Positions 6,754 through 6,839 of a stretch of 6,839 bases of DNA are shown piece after piece (the stretch's first letter is position 1; each line of letters begins with the position of its first letter). The stretch is from the NCBI GenBank assembly GCA_002085205.1, contig NATF01000065.1, positions 1 to 6,839 on the forward strand, in the 5' to 3' direction. This DNA is from Candidatus Cloacimonas sp. 4484_275 (GTDB lineage: Bacteria; Cloacimonadota; Cloacimonadia; Cloacimonadales; TCS61). A program made the translations under genes and the position numbers. The notes under the pieces were generated by a model, which was not told where the DNA came from, did no database searches, and saw only the letters and a program-made list of their open reading frames with translations.

Positions 6754-6839
6754 ATGAAAAAAACAAAATTGCCGAAAATTACTTTGGATTTATTAAAAGA
6801 GCTTTCTACATCTGAAAGTTTTATCAGGGGAAGAGAATA
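6754..6839 (+). CDS. Probable SWIM zinc-finger protein, N-terminal 28 codons only (3' partial)
   Basis: The reading frame starts at ATG with a Shine-Dalgarno just upstream and runs open through the window edge. The visible peptide is basic, then helical, and includes LSTSESFIRGREY if the last codon (TA-) encodes tyrosine. SWIM zinc-finger proteins commonly begin their conserved region with a pattern like S-x-SFxRGxxYY ahead of the CxC…CxH metal site, and the match here is good. The metal ligands themselves would lie outside the window, so the call is tentative. SWIM domains bind DNA or proteins and often accompany SNF2-type helicases. The gene is colinear with cas6 with a 133-bp gap, so shared transcription is possible. 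Confidence 0.45.
   Translation, partial: MKKTKLPKITLDLLKELSTSESFIRGRE

Noticed and set aside
6630..6815. Short + strand frame (61 aa, or 53 aa from the ATG at 6654) with one hydrophobic segment
   Set aside because: It overlaps the better-supported ATG at 6754, which has AGAGGAG upstream; its own starts (TTG at 6630, ATG at 6654) lack a properly spaced RBS, and its tail after 6754 is the shadow of the SWIM-like gene. A small leader peptide cannot be fully excluded.
5756..6839. CRISPR repeats near the cas6-like gene
   Set aside because: No repeated unit of 20 bases or more with regular spacing was seen by eye on either side of the gene within the window.

Overview
The window carries seven genes, all on the + strand, in AT-rich DNA. 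The most telling taxonomic clue is the first gene. It ends in a type IX secretion-like C-terminal sorting domain (YPNPF, then a SIYNVKGQ strand, then WNGEDNFGKKV–GVYYYRL). This architecture is typical of the Fibrobacteres–Chlorobi–Bacteroidetes superphylum and is abundant in Cloacimonadota and related uncultured lineages. Shine-Dalgarno sites are clear at several genes (serC, cas6) and TTG starts seem to be used. The wording of the sorting domain reminds me of Cloacimonadota, but that assignment is inference.

Layout. Bases 1-644 hold the 3' part of a secreted beta-propeller-like protein, closed by a rho-independent terminator (671-713). Bases 831-1910 hold serC (phosphoserine aminotransferase), with its own strong RBS and its own terminator (1953-2001). 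Bases 2015-5755 form a tightly packed cell-envelope cluster. It starts with a small Gx transporter/HepI-family membrane protein, overlaps by ATGA into a class A penicillin-binding protein (PBP1a type), and continues after 19 bp into a membrane-anchored family 2 glycosyltransferase. A small hairpin across the PBP stop codon contains the glycosyltransferase RBS and suggests translational coupling.

After an AT-rich gap of about 200 bp comes a different module. Bases 5952-6620 encode a Cas6b-like CRISPR RNA endonuclease, recognised from an N-terminal LHNHL motif and a C-terminal GLGKQSARGFGVV glycine-rich loop. A perfect 8-bp inverted repeat follows. The first 28 codons of another gene then run off the window edge, and they read like the start of a SWIM zinc-finger protein (SFIRGREY). 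No CRISPR repeats, other cas genes or transposase lie inside the window, so whether this is the left edge of a CRISPR locus or a lone Cas6 with an unusual partner cannot be settled here. It is the part most worth following up.

There is no gene-free stretch longer than 300 bp. The longest gaps are 645-830, 5756-5951 and 6621-6753, and what each holds is described in the entries.
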